Assembly (NCBI GenBank): GCA_047635695.1
Contig: JBLILN010000004.1
Coordinates: forward strand, 53,197 to 117,196
Source: UBA2136 sp047635695
GTDB lineage: Bacteria > Pseudomonadota > Alphaproteobacteria > UBA2136
Reading direction: 5' to 3'
Length of the DNA stretch: 64,000 nucleotides
In this document: one piece after another, positions 46,414 through 54,825 of the stretch
Layout of the letters: each line of letters opens with the position of its first letter
Position numbering within the stretch: the first letter of the stretch is position 1
Made by a program: the position numbers and the translations under genes
The notes under the pieces: model-generated
Told to the model about the DNA's origin: nothing
The model's input: the letters and a program-made list of their open reading frames with translations, nothing else
The model's database searches: none

Positions 46414-46446
46414 GCAAAAAAAGCCTCACAATGTGAGGCTTTTTGC
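46414..46446. terminator. Bidirectional terminator
   Basis: The stem AAGCCTCAC/GTGAGGCTT with an AAT loop has A- and T-runs, between the methyltransferase gene and the convergent 46466 gene. Confidence 0.9.
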
Positions 46447-46465
46447 TATACAGCTCGCTATTAGG

Positions 46466-46822
46466 TTAGTTAATTTCTAAACACATAAGTTTTCCAGATA
46501 TTTTACCTTCAACAAGTTTAACATTAATAGTTTCACCTGTTGTTTTTTGGTTAAACGTGGCTATGTCTGTTTCGCAGCGTGCTGACTTTCCGTTATGATT
46601 AATATCAAAATACCAAGTCGCAGGGTTAAATTTTGTAACGGGTATTTTTCCTGCTAAAAGAACAGAGTTACTGCTATTTTCACTGATTTTTTCAGTGATG
46701 GTTACATTGGCATTAAATGGATCGTTGGATGCCTCTATAATCAGTACGGCAAAAATTGCAATAACGAACACTGGCGCTAAAACATAAATAAAAATGTTTA
46801 AAATTTTATTGTGAGTACTCAT
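46466..46822 (-). CDS. Small membrane-anchored hypothetical protein
   Basis: 118 aa with one N-terminal helix (about 9-30) and an extracytoplasmic beta-rich domain carrying two Cys (ARCETD and LMCLEIN) that could form a disulfide. No family recognised. Convergent with the methyltransferase gene and sharing its terminator. Confidence 0.6.
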   Translation of the reverse strand: MSTHNKILNIFIYVLAPVFVIAIFAVLIIEASNDPFNANVTITEKISENSSNSVLLAGKIPVTKFNPATWYFDINHNGKSARCETDIATFNQKTTGETINVKLVEGKISGKLMCLEIN

Positions 46823-47063
46823 GGTATTTCCTTAATGGAAGTTATTTGACGATTAAGCGTAAATACCGCGTATAAATAAATCCACATTGAGAATCATTTC
46901 TAAACGGTAGTGTCTTTCGACAGATTTATAGTTAATTACTTATGTTGTTGCTCTTTAATATTTAGCTGACATTATTTATTATGTAGGTCATGTGAAGCCA
47001 CAAGCGGCTTGACGCCTAAGCGATATCTGCTAAAATAGCCATAACAATAAAAAGGGATATGTT

Positions 47064-47726
47064 ATGGCAAAAGATTGGCAAAAAATACTCGTTGCTCCAT
47101 CGGTAAGTAAAAATGCAGAACGATTGGCACATTACTTTGCTATGCTACATGATCTCGATCTGGCGAATATGTCCTTGGTACGTATGGCGCAACATCAGAC
47201 CATGCGTGAACATGAAGACAGTGACACGGTGAGTGAAAATATCTATTTTGATTACGCCTTGATGCATTATTTCCGTTGCTTTAGTAAAAGTAGGCAAAGT
47301 CTTGGTGTGCGTGTTTTTGAGTCGTTAGAGTACGATACTAAACGTCTTGAAGCTAAGCGATTGCATGCATTTTTTGAAGAGACGTACCAGGCTAAGTCTG
47401 TGCGCCCTGATGATATTTTTTCACATGTAAAAATTGCAGTGGCACTTGAAGACGGCGAAAAAAAAGGTGTGCAGGATGTTTTTTGGCTCATGAACCGTTT
47501 TGAAGTTTGTAAACCAGATTTGACAAAGGCATTTAACGGTCTTGTTATTGTAGTAAAAGATCAAGTTAGTATTTTGGCTAAGGAAGCAACGGATGATTTG
47601 CTTAATGAGGCGAAAGAATTAGGTAATGATGTTCTATATAAAATGGCTTTAAATGCTAAAGATTTTTCGCAATTAAAATCCGCAGCTGTTGAAAATATAA
47701 ACCTTGCTAAAGATAAGGGGCAATAA
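47064..47726 (+). CDS. Hypothetical protein upstream of dsbB
   Basis: 220 aa, soluble, no signal peptide. The N-terminus reads DWQKILVAPSVSKNAERLAHYF; the second half is helical and charged. Not recognised. It ends with TAA directly followed by the ATG of dsbB, so the two are co-translated, which is the only clue to its role. AAGGGATA precedes its ATG. Confidence 0.6.
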   Translation: MAKDWQKILVAPSVSKNAERLAHYFAMLHDLDLANMSLVRMAQHQTMREHEDSDTVSENIYFDYALMHYFRCFSKSRQSLGVRVFESLEYDTKRLEAKRLHAFFEETYQAKSVRPDDIFSHVKIAVALEDGEKKGVQDVFWLMNRFEVCKPDLTKAFNGLVIVVKDQVSILAKEATDDLLNEAKELGNDVLYKMALNAKDFSQLKSAAVENINLAKDKGQ

Positions 47727-48251
47727 ATGTTATTTATATCTCGTTTAATTAAAAATTTAAAACCTATAACGGTTGTCTTTTTGGTTTTGTTCTTAGGTGC
47801 GTCTTTAACGGCATCATCTTATTTTATTGAACATGTTTTAAACGAACAGCCTTGCCCTATGTGTTTGTGGCAACGTTATAGTCATATGGTTTTGTGGGCA
47901 TGGGCATTGCTTGTTTTACTTATTTGGCCTGCACTTAAAAACCCAAAGGTGTTTATTTTTGTTTTTGTATTAATTGGTCTTTACAGTGCGTCAATTGGTT
48001 TATACCAAGGGTCAGGACAACAGGGCTGGGTTGAACTGCCACAAAGCTGTACAGGCGGTAACATCCAGCTTGCGGATGCAGATAACTTACTGTTATCACT
48101 AACTAATTCACAGAAGGTGCCGAATTGCGCGGATATTGACTTTGAGGTGTTTGGCCTGACACTTGCTTGGTGGAACTTTATTATAATGTCAGTTATGCTT
48201 GTTTGTTTAACCACTTGGTTGAGCGTTCGTCGCGTCTATAAAAGAAGGTAG
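47727..48251 (+). CDS. dsbB: Disulfide bond formation protein DsbB
   Basis: Four-helix inner-membrane oxidoreductase that reoxidises DsbA with quinone. 174 aa. First Cys pair Cys43-Cys46 in CPMCLWQRY, second pair Cys108 and Cys134 in the second periplasmic loop (PQSCTGG and VPNCADIDFEVFGL), then LAWWNF. Both redox pairs are intact. Directly abuts the upstream unknown gene; dut follows 12 nt later. Confidence 0.9.
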   Translation: MLFISRLIKNLKPITVVFLVLFLGASLTASSYFIEHVLNEQPCPMCLWQRYSHMVLWAWALLVLLIWPALKNPKVFIFVFVLIGLYSASIGLYQGSGQQGWVELPQSCTGGNIQLADADNLLLSLTNSQKVPNCADIDFEVFGLTLAWWNFIIMSVMLVCLTTWLSVRRVYKRR

Positions 48252-48263
48252 GTTTGTAAGTTT

Positions 48264-48704
48264 ATGAAAATTAAATATAAAAAAATGCACCCTGATGCGG
48301 TGGCGCCCACTTATGCTAATGATTTTGCTGCAGGGCTCGATCTTTCCACGTCGGTTGCAGTAACTGTTAAGCCTTTGGAGCCTGTTTTGTTGCCCACGGG
48401 TATTGCGGTAGAAATACCTGAAGGTTGTGTTGGTTTGCTGACCTTGCGTAGTTCAACACCGAAGAAGAAGGGGTTGTTTATCCCGAATGGTGTTGGGATT
48501 ATTGACTGTGACTATCGCGGAGAGCTGTTTGTATTGGTGGCTGCACTCAAGGACGAAGTTGTAATTGAGGCGAGTGATCGTGTAGCGCAATTGGTTATTG
48601 TACCTGCAAGGCAGTTGGCGGGTGTTCATATTACGTCTGTTGAAGAGGTGCAAAGTTTGACGGTGACAGAACGTGGTCAGGGTGGCTTTGGTTCGACAGG
48701 TTAA
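48264..48704 (+). CDS. dut: dUTP pyrophosphatase
   Basis: Hydrolyses dUTP to dUMP. 146 aa, a normal trimer-type length. Motif 1 AGLDLS (Tyr/Leu variation of AGYDL), motif 2 LRSSTPKKKG, motif 3 NGVGIIDCDYRGE with the catalytic Asp, motif 4 RVAQLVI and motif 5 RGQGGFGSTG. The cellular place beside dsbB is unusual (dut is often near coaBC or dfp). It resembles the phage/Gram-positive subfamily in the RSST-KKKG segment. Nothing else in the region looks phage-derived. Confidence 0.93.
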   Translation: MKIKYKKMHPDAVAPTYANDFAAGLDLSTSVAVTVKPLEPVLLPTGIAVEIPEGCVGLLTLRSSTPKKKGLFIPNGVGIIDCDYRGELFVLVAALKDEVVIEASDRVAQLVIVPARQLAGVHITSVEEVQSLTVTERGQGGFGSTG

Positions 48705-49093
48705 CTGCTTTTTGTACTGTTTTTTCTGATCGATTTTCTTGGTAAGTATCACTGTGGTTTTTTTTATCTGTTTTTACACATTATATTGTTTTTAATTTGA
48801 GCTTTTTTTTTATATGTCAGCTTTAAGGCGAACGAAAAGCGAGTTGTAGCGGAATTGGAAGGGAATCAAAAGAGAATTAATTCTTGAATGAGGTTGTTTT
48901 GCTGTGCTTAATTCTCTTTTGGTTCCTATTTTTGTATATTTGGTACTTTTTAATAGTGGGGTTGAGTTTCTTAATATCGGTGTTTTTCTGTGAATGGCTT
49001 GACATGGAGGGTTGTCTTGTATACAAGAGTTGTTGATGGCAATATTGCCTGAAACATCTTTTATTATTTTTATATTTTACAGAGGTAAATAGT
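48705..49093. other. Intergenic region without recognisable gene
   Basis: 389 nt between dut and the SPFH gene. AT-rich, no convincing open frame, RNA gene or terminator seen; GAGGT lies just before the SPFH start. Confidence 0.5.
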
Positions 49094-50035
49094 ATGGATT
49101 TAGCAACAATTGGCATGTATGTCGGTATTGTTTTTGGCGTTTTATGGTTAGTGACGTGTTTTAGTTATGTTCCTGGTAAAAAATCTTATGTTATGGAGGG
49201 CTTGAAGGGCCCTAAAGAAAAGGCGCTTGGTCGTGGGCTTCATATGACTGCACCTTGGCCATTTACACGTAAAGTGGGTGTGGCTGATCACCAGTGGCAA
49301 AAGTCTGCAGGTACTGTGATGGTGCGTAGTAATGATAATGCTATTTTTGAATTGCCTTATGAATTGCAGTATCGTGCGATTGATGATGTATATAAGGCTG
49401 TGAAGGCCGTTTTTGAATTAGCTAACCCTAAAGGGCAAATGAAGGCTTTTATTGACAATGAATTGCCACAATTTATTCGTAATAAAGCCGTTGATGATGT
49501 GTACGGCGATCGTAGCGCTATTCAGTCTGACTTGCTTGCTAAATTGAAGGATGAGTTTGATGATTATGGTTTTGAAGTGAAGCTTTTAATTCAAGACCCT
49601 GTGCTGGATGTCGATCAGCGTGCGGCTTATAATAATGTGCGTACAGCGCAATTGCGTAAGACGGCAGCGACAGACGAAGCGGCTGCGGCAAAGATATTGT
49701 TGGTGGGCGGTGCGAGTGCTGAAGCTGAAAGTAAAAAACTACAAGGTAAAGGTATGGCGGATATGCGTCAGGCTGTGGCCAAGGGCATGAAGGCGGCGAT
49801 GGCATCTATTAAGCTTGCGGCGCCTGATTTGAGTGACCGTGAGGTTATGGACTTTTTATTAGAGGTTAACCGTTTAGATACCATGAGTAACGTTGGTTCT
49901 CATGGTAATATGGTTTTGATGGATTTAAATAAGACTTCGCAAGGTAGCCCTGTTTTGCCACAAGTGTTGGCGGCTGTGCAGGTTGTGAATAAGAAGGCGG
50001 CGGCTGAGGTTGTCTCAAATACTGCAACGGCTTAA
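49094..50035 (+). CDS. SPFH/band 7 domain membrane protein
   Basis: 313 aa with one N-terminal helix (about 5-25) and a prohibitin-like SPFH domain (about 30-190: motifs GRGLHMTAPWPF, ELPYELQYRAIDD), then a coiled region with AAAAKILL and AEAESKKLQGKGMA typical of stomatin/HflC-like proteins. It probably forms membrane microdomain scaffolds. It lacks a clear partner (no NfeD gene next to it). Its terminator is at 50047-50078. Confidence 0.82.
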   Translation: MDLATIGMYVGIVFGVLWLVTCFSYVPGKKSYVMEGLKGPKEKALGRGLHMTAPWPFTRKVGVADHQWQKSAGTVMVRSNDNAIFELPYELQYRAIDDVYKAVKAVFELANPKGQMKAFIDNELPQFIRNKAVDDVYGDRSAIQSDLLAKLKDEFDDYGFEVKLLIQDPVLDVDQRAAYNNVRTAQLRKTAATDEAAAAKILLVGGASAEAESKKLQGKGMADMRQAVAKGMKAAMASIKLAAPDLSDREVMDFLLEVNRLDTMSNVGSHGNMVLMDLNKTSQGSPVLPQVLAAVQVVNKKAAAEVVSNTATA

Positions 50036-50046
50036 TTTATAGCGAT

Positions 50047-50078
50047 GTAAAAAAACACCTTTCGGGGTGTTTTTTTAC
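50047..50078 (+). terminator. Terminator of the SPFH gene
   Basis: The stem AAAACACC/GGTGTTTT with a six-base loop and T7, 12 nt after the stop. Confidence 0.88.
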
Positions 50079-50225
50079 AGATATATTATATTTAACCATT
50101 AAGTAATAAACTAGTTAGTATAATGTTATATAGTTTAATGAGGCTGTTCATTTAACTATATTGTTAATCATATATGTAAATATAACGATATTTTACCTTT
50201 ATACTGCATTTTAAGAGGAGGGGCA

Positions 50226-50250
50226 TAAAAAACCCACCTTTCGGTGGGTA
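50226..50250 (-). terminator. Terminator of the lipoprotein gene at 50271
   Basis: The stem ACCCACC/GGTGGGT with a TTTC loop has an A run (T tract on the minus strand), 21 nt after the stop. Confidence 0.85.
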
Positions 50251-50270
50251 GGTGTAAGTATGCTGTGCGG

Positions 50271-50726
50271 TTATTCAGGGCCGACGTTGATAAAGACGTT
50301 GTTACCTGTTTTTGTGCTTTCAATAATGATGGCAACAAACTTGCCAGGCTTGGCAAAGTAAAGGCTTGAAGTGGATGATTGGAAGGCGTTGACCATGCTC
50401 CAACCGTTGGCAGCCATTTGCTCTTCGAAGAAACGGTAAAGGCTATCAGCGTCACCACTACCTGTGAGGGTAATTTTGCCGACTGTTTGTGTTGGGCTTG
50501 TGAATATAACGCTTTTTTCAAGGTCAATTTTATGGGTAGAAGGAATGGCAATATCAGGAAAAGCTTTAATAACACCTGTTTCAAATGACTTTGTATCCGT
50601 GGTTAATAGTTTTTCGCCTTGGTCGTTAAAACTATGAACGTCGGGTGATTTGTAAGTGCCGCCAAACGGCCCTGAGCATGCAGCAAGTACAGCTGTTGTT
50701 AAAACGAGTGATAGAATGCGTTTCAT
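50271..50726 (-). CDS. Hypothetical lipoprotein
   Basis: 151 aa from ATG 50726 (MKRILSLVLTTAVLAAC; the frame extends to 50807, but that adds a non-signal stretch). Lipobox LAAC. The mature C-terminal half reads GSGDADSLYRFFEEQMAANGWSM... and ends with a strand VAIIIESTKTGNNVFINV, which looks like a small alpha/beta domain of the kind seen in other envelope lipoproteins. No named family recognised. Confidence 0.65.
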   Translation of the reverse strand: MKRILSLVLTTAVLAACSGPFGGTYKSPDVHSFNDQGEKLLTTDTKSFETGVIKAFPDIAIPSTHKIDLEKSVIFTSPTQTVGKITLTGSGDADSLYRFFEEQMAANGWSMVNAFQSSTSSLYFAKPGKFVAIIIESTKTGNNVFINVGPE

Positions 50727-50831
50727 TTTTAAAAAGCCTTTGTTTTTTGTTTTTTTGTTCTTTAAATAACTGTGGCTATTTTGGCGATAATATAGGCTTG
50801 TTGTCAACCTACCTAGCGCTAACCGTTGATA

Positions 50832-51728
50832 TTACTTGTCTTGGTCTGTATCAAATATGTTGCTGACATCGTCCTTAGAAAAAGATTCTTCAGATCCTGT
50901 AAATTCACAAGTCATAACAATTGGGCCTTCTCTTAAGAGGTCTTTACATTGGTCATGGCCAAGGCTTGTAAGTGCTTTTTCCATGCGTTCTCTGGTGTTT
51001 GCTGAAGCAAAATTGAGGTCATGTGTGGGAAATACACGTACTTGGTCTTCTGCAAAAAGACGGTTGAGAAGGTCTTTTTCTGAAATAGTACCCGGTAGAA
51101 TTTCATCGTCTTGGGTGGTGCTTAGAATGATAGCCATACGGCGCCAGTCGTCGAGTTTAGGATCTTTTTCTGGTAAGGCCTGCAAGAAAATACAGCCACA
51201 TGAAAGTTTGCCATTGTTTTCACCGATGAATACTTTGAAGTATGTGTTGAGCTGTACAGAGTCATTAAAATACTGTTCTACAGAGCTGCTGACCGACATT
51301 TTGTTGAGTTCGACAATGCTTTGATAAACGCTTTTTTGCTGACCTGCGCCCTGTTCGACAGAGACAGCGAATAAAGCACCTTCTTTAATAAGCGTGTCGT
51401 AATTCATGTCATTTTTATTTATGTTGTCATTCACCTTGGCAAAAGCACGCAGGTTTCCGCTTTTGTCACATTGAGAAACCAAGAGTGGTATAGGGCCAGA
51501 ACTTTGTATTTGCAATGTCACGCTGGCCTTATTTTTAAGGTCGTAGGTTAAAACTGCACTGGCGACCAGCATTTCTGCTAGGCTTTTGTCGATAAATTCC
51601 ATGCCAACACCCAGGCTTGGAATATGGTCTGAAAGGTTGTTTATACGCAAGATCATGCCACGAATAGGCATGTTATCAAAAATAAACGGCTGGATGATTC
51701 CAGATGGTGTTGATATTATTTCCGACAT
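50832..51728 (-). CDS. hslO: Hsp33-family chaperonin with degenerate zinc/redox switch
   Basis: 298 aa protein clearly of the Hsp33 family over its core (e.g. LAEMLVASAVLTYDLKNKASVTLQIQ, the GRLRAF-like NLRAFA, and the C-terminal RERMEKAL segment). In Hsp33 the C-terminus carries C-x-C ... C-x-x-C, which bind zinc and form the oxidative switch. Here FASANTRERM (residues 240-249) has Ser242 and Asn244 where the first two Cys should be, and TCEFT (273-277) keeps Cys274 but has Thr277. Three of four ligands are gone. It may be a constitutive or differently triggered chaperone. Transcribed after a TetR gene 70 nt upstream. Confidence 0.85.
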   Translation of the reverse strand: MSEIISTPSGIIQPFIFDNMPIRGMILRINNLSDHIPSLGVGMEFIDKSLAEMLVASAVLTYDLKNKASVTLQIQSSGPIPLLVSQCDKSGNLRAFAKVNDNINKNDMNYDTLIKEGALFAVSVEQGAGQQKSVYQSIVELNKMSVSSSVEQYFNDSVQLNTYFKVFIGENNGKLSCGCIFLQALPEKDPKLDDWRRMAIILSTTQDDEILPGTISEKDLLNRLFAEDQVRVFPTHDLNFASANTRERMEKALTSLGHDQCKDLLREGPIVMTCEFTGSEESFSKDDVSNIFDTDQDK

Positions 51729-51798
51729 GTTTTTATCCCCGTAACTTTCATAAATATTATGGGGTGGTTTTACTTTAATTTAAATGGTTTGTCTAGTT

Positions 51799-52413
51799 TT
51801 AGCTTGTTTGTGGCTTGTGTTGCTCAAAAAAACGATCAACACTTCTTCTTGCAATGTAATTAATTTCGTCTGGGCTGACTTCGGTTATATATCCACAAAG
51901 CAATTTTGTATGCATGAGCCCTTTACAGCTATAAATAAGGTTATGCGCCATTTGATGGCTGTCTTCTGAGGCGATAAGGCCGATGGATTCTAAATAGCTA
52001 ATGCGTGTGGAAAGTTTAGAAAGACCACGTTCGAGCCTGCTGATGTAGATTTTATTAAGCTTTTCATTGTTGGGCCCTTCACTACAAACAAGCCTATGGA
52101 GGTTTATGCCGTCCTTTGAAAATAAAGGCGTTAGAATATTGACAATAAATTGAGTGAGTGACTCTTGAGGGTCGGCTCTTTGTTCTTCTTGTTTGAATGT
52201 TTTTTGCAGGTCCTTAAACAAGTGCGTGATAACCTCGTTAAAAAGGTTCTCCTTTGAGCCAAAGTTACTGTATATTGTTTGCTTGGAAACGCCTGCCTTA
52301 ATGGCAATTTTATCCATACAAGTATTTTTGAAGCCCTGTTTTAAAAACATAGTGCAGGCGGCGTTAATAATAGAAAGTTCTTTGCTTGTCCTTGTGGGCT
52401 CTACGGTTTCCAT
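51799..52413 (-). CDS. TetR/AcrR family transcriptional regulator
   Basis: 204 aa from ATG 52413, where GGAG lies 6 nt upstream (the earlier in-frame TTG at 52425 overlaps this binding site). N-terminal helix-turn-helix AACTMFLKQGFKNTCMDKIAIKAGVSKQTIY-SNFGSKE region (residues about 18-62) is standard; the C-terminal ligand domain has several Cys and no recognised ligand. It might control hslO downstream or itself. The upstream YeeE/YedE genes are separated from it by a strong hairpin. Confidence 0.88.
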   Translation of the reverse strand: METVEPTRTSKELSIINAACTMFLKQGFKNTCMDKIAIKAGVSKQTIYSNFGSKENLFNEVITHLFKDLQKTFKQEEQRADPQESLTQFIVNILTPLFSKDGINLHRLVCSEGPNNEKLNKIYISRLERGLSKLSTRISYLESIGLIASEDSHQMAHNLIYSCKGLMHTKLLCGYITEVSPDEINYIARRSVDRFFEQHKPQTS

Positions 52414-52567
52414 AACATTCTCCAAAATTTTAACCCTTATAGCATTTTTGTATTCAAGTTGTAGTATATTATAATCAATGTATACATTTATTCAAGTGGT
52501 AGATTTAAATAATATAATATTTATATACTTTACACTTGAATTTTGATGGGGAGGGAGGGTAATAAAA

Positions 52568-52613
52568 AGACAAACTTTATTTCTTAGAATGCTCTAAAAA
52601 ATAAAGTTTGTCT
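52568..52613 (-). terminator. Long-stem terminator after the YeeE/YedE pair
   Basis: Perfect 15-bp inverted repeat (arms 52568-52582 and 52599-52613, AGACAAACTTTATTT and complement) whose loop holds a second small hairpin (TTAGA/TCTAA); T5 follows on the minus strand. It lies 17 nt after the stop of the 52630 gene. Unusually long for a terminator. Confidence 0.75.
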
Positions 52614-52629
52614 GAGTTATGGTAGGCGG

Positions 52630-53190
52630 TTATTTTCTAAGTTTCTCTGGCAATACAATGGCGATGAACAGTAAAACTAAGCCCGGTACAATACCTATAG
52701 TGCTGCCGTTTGCATTTATCATGCCTTCATAGCTAGAGCCTTCAATTGATCCAAGGGTAACCTTGCCGCTTGATATTTCTTCAAACAAAAAGGTTCCTTT
52801 TAAAAATTCATAGCTCAGCATAAATAAGAACGCGCCTATGAGGCCACCTAAAATAAAGACGGCTGCATCTTTACGTCCTGTTGCAAGGGCTGTCATGCCT
52901 GTGCCTGGGCAGTAACCAGAAATAGCGAAACCTATACATAATAGAATACCACCGACAACAACACCAACATATGATTCTTTAACAGACAGGTGGGCAATAT
53001 CAATAAGCCCAAATTCAATACCAGCAAACAAGCCTATAGAGGCTATACCGATGGCACCTAAAATGATGCGCATTAATCTTGTGTCGGTTAAACGCAGCAT
53101 GTTAATGATGTTGTTGGGGTTTGTTGCGCCCACTCTGTCAAGCACAAAGCCAAACAGGCCACCTATAATAATAGCTAAAATGATACTCAT
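52630..53190 (-). CDS. YeeE/YedE-family (DUF6691-like) sulfur transport protein, second half
   Basis: 186 aa, five or six membrane helices. It carries the family Cys motif SGYCPGTGMTALATGR. Together with the preceding gene (2 nt apart) it makes a split YeeE/YedE transporter of the PmpA/PmpB kind, believed to move thiosulfate or other sulfur compounds. Likely repressed by the divergent ArsR/SqrR-like regulator. Confidence 0.82.
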   Translation of the reverse strand: MSIILAIIIGGLFGFVLDRVGATNPNNIINMLRLTDTRLMRIILGAIGIASIGLFAGIEFGLIDIAHLSVKESYVGVVVGGILLCIGFAISGYCPGTGMTALATGRKDAAVFILGGLIGAFLFMLSYEFLKGTFLFEEISSGKVTLGSIEGSSYEGMINANGSTIGIVPGLVLLFIAIVLPEKLRK

Positions 53191-53192
53191 GT

Positions 53193-53768
53193 TTACTTAC
53201 CTTTCTTCTTGAAGACGAATATTGCTGTTGGGATACCTGCGGCGAAAGCGCCTAAAGCAAATAAATAGCCACTTAAGGATGTTTGCATCATACCACTCAT
53301 CATGTGGCCACTAGTACAGCCGCCTGCTAACCTAGAACCATACAACACAAGGATTCCTGCAAAGAATACTGTCAGGTAGCGTTTGATTTTACTGTCGCCA
53401 TAATTTTCGCGCCAAACTTGCGGTATTTCGTTTTCCTGTCGGCCTTGTCCGCCGCGTAACTTAGATGAAATCCATGCGCCGAGCATCATCGCAAAAACGA
53501 ATATATAGCCATAATTTAATGGGTTTGCGACGCTTTTGGCGTATTTACCACCGCTTTTATTTAAATAAGCATTTGTACTTTCGTAGCCACTTTTTGTGGA
53601 TTCATTAACGGTAACAATTTCTGGGTTTATAGCATCCCAAACGATACCATCAGCTATGACGAATTGTGTTGAAACGCCAATGGGCTTCACCAGCCAAACG
53701 GCCAATAAAAACACCCCACCTAGCATAAGCATGGCCTTTATTATATTTTTTTGTCTGTTGCAGTTCAT
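53193..53768 (-). CDS. YeeE/YedE-family sulfur transport protein, first half
   Basis: 191 aa with a helix at 11-30, a periplasmic stretch, helices from about 90 on, and the conserved AGGCTSGHMMSG with Cys. Partner of the next gene. The overlapping divergent promoter region at 53781-53834 suggests control by the ArsR-family gene opposite. Confidence 0.82.
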   Translation of the reverse strand: MNCNRQKNIIKAMLMLGGVFLLAVWLVKPIGVSTQFVIADGIVWDAINPEIVTVNESTKSGYESTNAYLNKSGGKYAKSVANPLNYGYIFVFAMMLGAWISSKLRGGQGRQENEIPQVWRENYGDSKIKRYLTVFFAGILVLYGSRLAGGCTSGHMMSGMMQTSLSGYLFALGAFAAGIPTAIFVFKKKGK

Positions 53769-53780
53769 GTTAAAAAGATT

Positions 53781-53834
53781 TCATATTAGATTGTTATAGG
53801 TGTTTGCATATCATTAGTCAATAGTATAATATGA
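53781..53834. promoter_or_regulatory. Overlapping divergent promoters with inverted repeat (probable ArsR/SqrR operator)
   Basis: Minus-strand promoter: -35 TTGACT (53816-53821), 17-nt spacer, -10 TATAAC (53793-53798), reading toward the YeeE gene. Plus-strand promoter: -35 near TTTGCA (53803-53808), 16-nt spacer, -10 TATAAT (53825-53830), reading toward the ArsR gene. TCATATTA (53781-53788) and its exact complement TAATATGA (53827-53834) sit over the two start/-10 regions. A second pair, ATTAGATT (53785-53792) and AATCTAAT (53839-53846), overlaps them. Binding of the adjacent repressor here would shut both genes. Confidence 0.55.
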
Positions 53835-53872
53835 GAAAAATCTAATTTAAATGAAAAGTACGGTGCGTTATT

Positions 53873-54166
53873 ATGAATGATAAAATCAACAAAGAAGCTT
53901 TAGAGAGTGTGATAACCATTATGAAGTTATTGTCAAACCCTGCAAGGCTTGGGGCGCTATGCTTGATGCTTGAAGATGAGATATCTGTCAATGATTTAGC
54001 CGGAGAGCTAGACATTGAGCAAACCGCACTGTCACAGCATTTAAAGTTATTGCGTGACAATAATTTGGTGGAAGTGAGAAGGGACCATCGCACACTTTAC
54101 TACCGCACGACAGACGCAAAACTTTCCACTCTTATAGGTGTATTAAAAGAACTTTATTGTTCATAA
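53873..54166 (+). CDS. ArsR-family regulator of the SqrR/BigR (persulfide-sensing) type
   Basis: 97 aa winged helix. Helix-turn-helix SVNDLAGELDIEQTALSQHLKLL and wing RRDHRTLYYR match BigR/SqrR. Cys30 (ARLGALCLML) and Cys96 (ELYCS) are 66 residues apart, the same spacing as the two sensor Cys of SqrR (Cys41/Cys107), which form a polysulfide bridge and release DNA. Divergent from the YeeE/YedE pair, fitting a sulfide/persulfide-responsive repressor. No Cys-based metal site of ArsR type (CVC) is present. Confidence 0.85.
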   Translation: MNDKINKEALESVITIMKLLSNPARLGALCLMLEDEISVNDLAGELDIEQTALSQHLKLLRDNNLVEVRRDHRTLYYRTTDAKLSTLIGVLKELYCS

Positions 54167-54326
54167 TACCTGTTATTTTTGTGGAAGCTCTTGAAGTTTA
54201 TGACGAGAGTGTGGACGTCGGGGATGTAGTATAAAAATATCGTCTCCTATGGTTAATAACACTTCTTAAAAGCCAAGATTTTATTAACGTTTGCCAAATG
54301 CATTTTAAAAAGATATTGTTTGGGCC

Positions 54327-54746
54327 ATGAAAAGGATCTTCAACTCTAGAACTGGGATTTTTATAGCGCTTTTTGCGTTTATGACGAATGTCGCATTACC
54401 ACTTTTCCTTCTCCTTACACCTTTACAATTTAACAGTGACGATTCTGAACAGCAAATCGCAAGTGTCTTTGGCGATAGAATTCTTGTTTGTACAACCAGT
54501 GGGCTTCGTTGGGTTAGTCTTAATAAGTCACAATCAGAAAATGACCCACAAACACCGCATACACAATATAAATGCGCACTTTGTTACATAGAAGATAACG
54601 ACCTTGAATTTGCTTTTTATGCCCAGAAAGATTTTTCATTTTCTGGCAATGTTCAATATAGCCCTATTGCTGTTAATAAGGATGTGGCAACAAATTTATA
54701 TTCTACACATGCCTTTTCAACAAGGGCGCCCCCTTACTTCACTTAA
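54327..54746 (+). CDS. DUF2946-like small exported protein
   Basis: 139 aa, one N-terminal helix or signal anchor (about 10-33), then an exported region with a Cys near CTTSGLRWV, HTQYKCALCY, and the closing motif STRAPPYF. Cys-x-x-Cys after a His and the terminal R-A-P-P are hallmarks of DUF2946 proteins, which often stand by copper receptors. It precedes the copper-type TonB receptor by 79 nt with a small hairpin between. Confidence 0.65.
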   Translation: MKRIFNSRTGIFIALFAFMTNVALPLFLLLTPLQFNSDDSEQQIASVFGDRILVCTTSGLRWVSLNKSQSENDPQTPHTQYKCALCYIEDNDLEFAFYAQKDFSFSGNVQYSPIAVNKDVATNLYSTHAFSTRAPPYFT

Positions 54747-54825
54747 TTTCTATTTTTTTAATTTATGACATAGGCATGCTGACAGAGCATGTCTCATTCA
54801 ACTTTTATTAAGTGAGGCTATTATT

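Noticed and set aside
48264..48704. Prophage signal from the phage-like dUTPase
   Set aside because: No integrase, capsid, portal or other phage gene is near, and the neighbours (dsbB, SPFH) are chromosomal.
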